Under the pieces are notes generated by a model that was not told where the DNA came from, ran no database searches, and saw only the letters and a program-made list of their open reading frames with translations. A stretch of DNA of 5,774 nt from Acidimicrobiia bacterium (GTDB lineage Bacteria > Actinomycetota > Acidimicrobiia > Spongiisociales > ZC4RG35). Location of the stretch: contig JAUXMQ010000092.1 of NCBI GenBank assembly GCA_030623125.1, positions 1-5,774 on the forward strand, given 5' to 3'. A program made the translations under genes and the position numbers. Positions 5,696-5,774 of the stretch are shown in pieces. Numbering within the stretch: position 1 is the stretch's first letter; the number at the start of each line of letters is the position of its first letter.

Positions 5696-5709
5696 TAGCA
5701 TCCGCCTCC
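5696..5709 (+). promoter_or_regulatory. Putative -10 element of a leaderless promoter for the tat gene
   Basis: TAGCAT (5696-5701) fits TANNNT and ends 8 bases before the ATG at 5710, placing the expected transcription start within a base or two of the start codon. No Shine-Dalgarno is present at normal spacing; the nearest GGAGAG (5686-5691) is 18 bases away. The arrangement resembles that before pafA (TTAGCCT there, TTAGCAT here). No -35 box is evident. Confidence 0.45.
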
Positions 5710-5774
5710 ATGCTTCAGGGCGGCGAGATCATCATCATTGCGGTCCTGGCACTTGTCGTGCTGGGTCCAAAGCG
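5710..5774 (+). CDS. tatA: Sec-independent translocase subunit TatA/TatB family (5' end only)
   Basis: The first 21 codons are visible before the window ends. They read MLQGGEIIIIAVLALVVLGPKR (the last residue is only partly covered): a short N-terminus with Gly-Glu, one hydrophobic membrane helix (about 7-18), then the LGPKR hinge that begins the amphipathic helix. This is the architecture of TatA and TatB proteins, which form the pore or receptor for folded twin-arginine preproteins in the cytoplasmic membrane. Gene order paf-tatA-tatC is known from M. tuberculosis and supports TatA. The LGP hinge (instead of FGP) is also seen in TatB-like members, so which type this is cannot be settled from 21 residues. 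It starts at ATG 5710, probably without a leader. Confidence 0.75.
   Translation, partial: MLQGGEIIIIAVLALVVLGPK

Larger units (their letters stand above)
5418..5709 (+). other. 292-bp non-coding region with stacked inverted repeats
   Basis: No convincing gene is seen on either strand between the zinc-ribbon gene and the tat start. It holds a terminator-like hairpin (5481-5503), two further inverted repeats (5602-5619, 5637-5661) and a -10-like box near the end. No tRNA, CRISPR or insertion-sequence ends were recognised. A reading frame opening at ATG 5572 runs through into the tat gene in another frame, but it has low-complexity, shadow-like composition and is not called. Confidence 0.6.

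Noticed and set aside
5225..5701. Antisense frame of 158 residues across the zinc-ribbon gene and the intergenic region
   Set aside because: Half of it is the shadow of the zinc-ribbon gene, and the rest is Pro/Ser/Arg-rich without motif; four cysteines of the sense gene form a coherent pattern while this frame does not.
5572..5774. Sense frame opening at ATG 5572 and staying open through the tat start
   Set aside because: It overlaps the tat gene in another frame, lacks a good Shine-Dalgarno and has low-complexity Ser/Arg/His-rich composition.
1..5774. Mobile element, CRISPR array, tRNA or prophage signature
   Set aside because: No direct-repeat arrays, transposase-like frames, terminal inverted repeats or tRNA-like cloverleaf sequence were seen; all genes share strand, composition and a conserved order.

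Overview
The window is an actinobacterial Pup-proteasome (pupylation) locus, read entirely on the + strand. Prokaryotic ubiquitin-like protein (Pup) ending in Gly-Gly-Gln, a 20S proteasome with a processed beta subunit, PafA and the paired WYL regulators PafB/PafC together point to Actinobacteria (Actinomycetota). Base composition is moderately GC-rich and even across the genes. The compact order, with prcA directly followed by pafA, differs from my recollection of Mycobacterium tuberculosis, where unrelated genes separate the two. Together with short PrcA and Pup proteins this fits a deep-branching lineage such as Acidimicrobiia, but that placement is inference.

Layout: 2-106 is the 3' end of dop (Pup deamidase/depupylase). 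Then come pup (112-300), prcB (297-1091, proteasome beta, GTG start, 47-residue propeptide) and prcA (1088-1756, proteasome alpha). These three are tightly packed, with 4-base stop/start overlaps at pup/prcB and prcB/prcA. A 56-bp gap that appears to hold a leaderless promoter leads to pafA (1813-3168, Pup ligase, GTG start), pafB (3194-4114) and pafC (4111-5040). An 86-bp leader with a possible RBS-masking hairpin precedes a small four-cysteine zinc-ribbon-like protein of unknown function (5127-5417). A 292-bp non-coding stretch with several inverted repeats follows, and the window ends in the first 21 codons of a TatA/TatB-type twin-arginine translocase subunit (5710 onward).

How the genes work together: Dop converts the C-terminal Gln of Pup to Glu. 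PafA ligates Pup through that Glu to lysines of target proteins. An ATPase ring (Mpa/ARC, not in this window) unfolds pupylated proteins into the PrcA/PrcB barrel, and Dop can also remove Pup. PafB and PafC form a WYL-domain transcriptional activator that controls DNA-damage genes in mycobacteria; they are co-located with pafA but are not enzymes of pupylation.

The core of the window is a known system. The least explained parts are the zinc-ribbon gene between pafC and tat, the pup/prcB junction where the Pup tail codons also serve as translation signals, and the similar leaderless-type promoter motifs before pafA and the tat gene.
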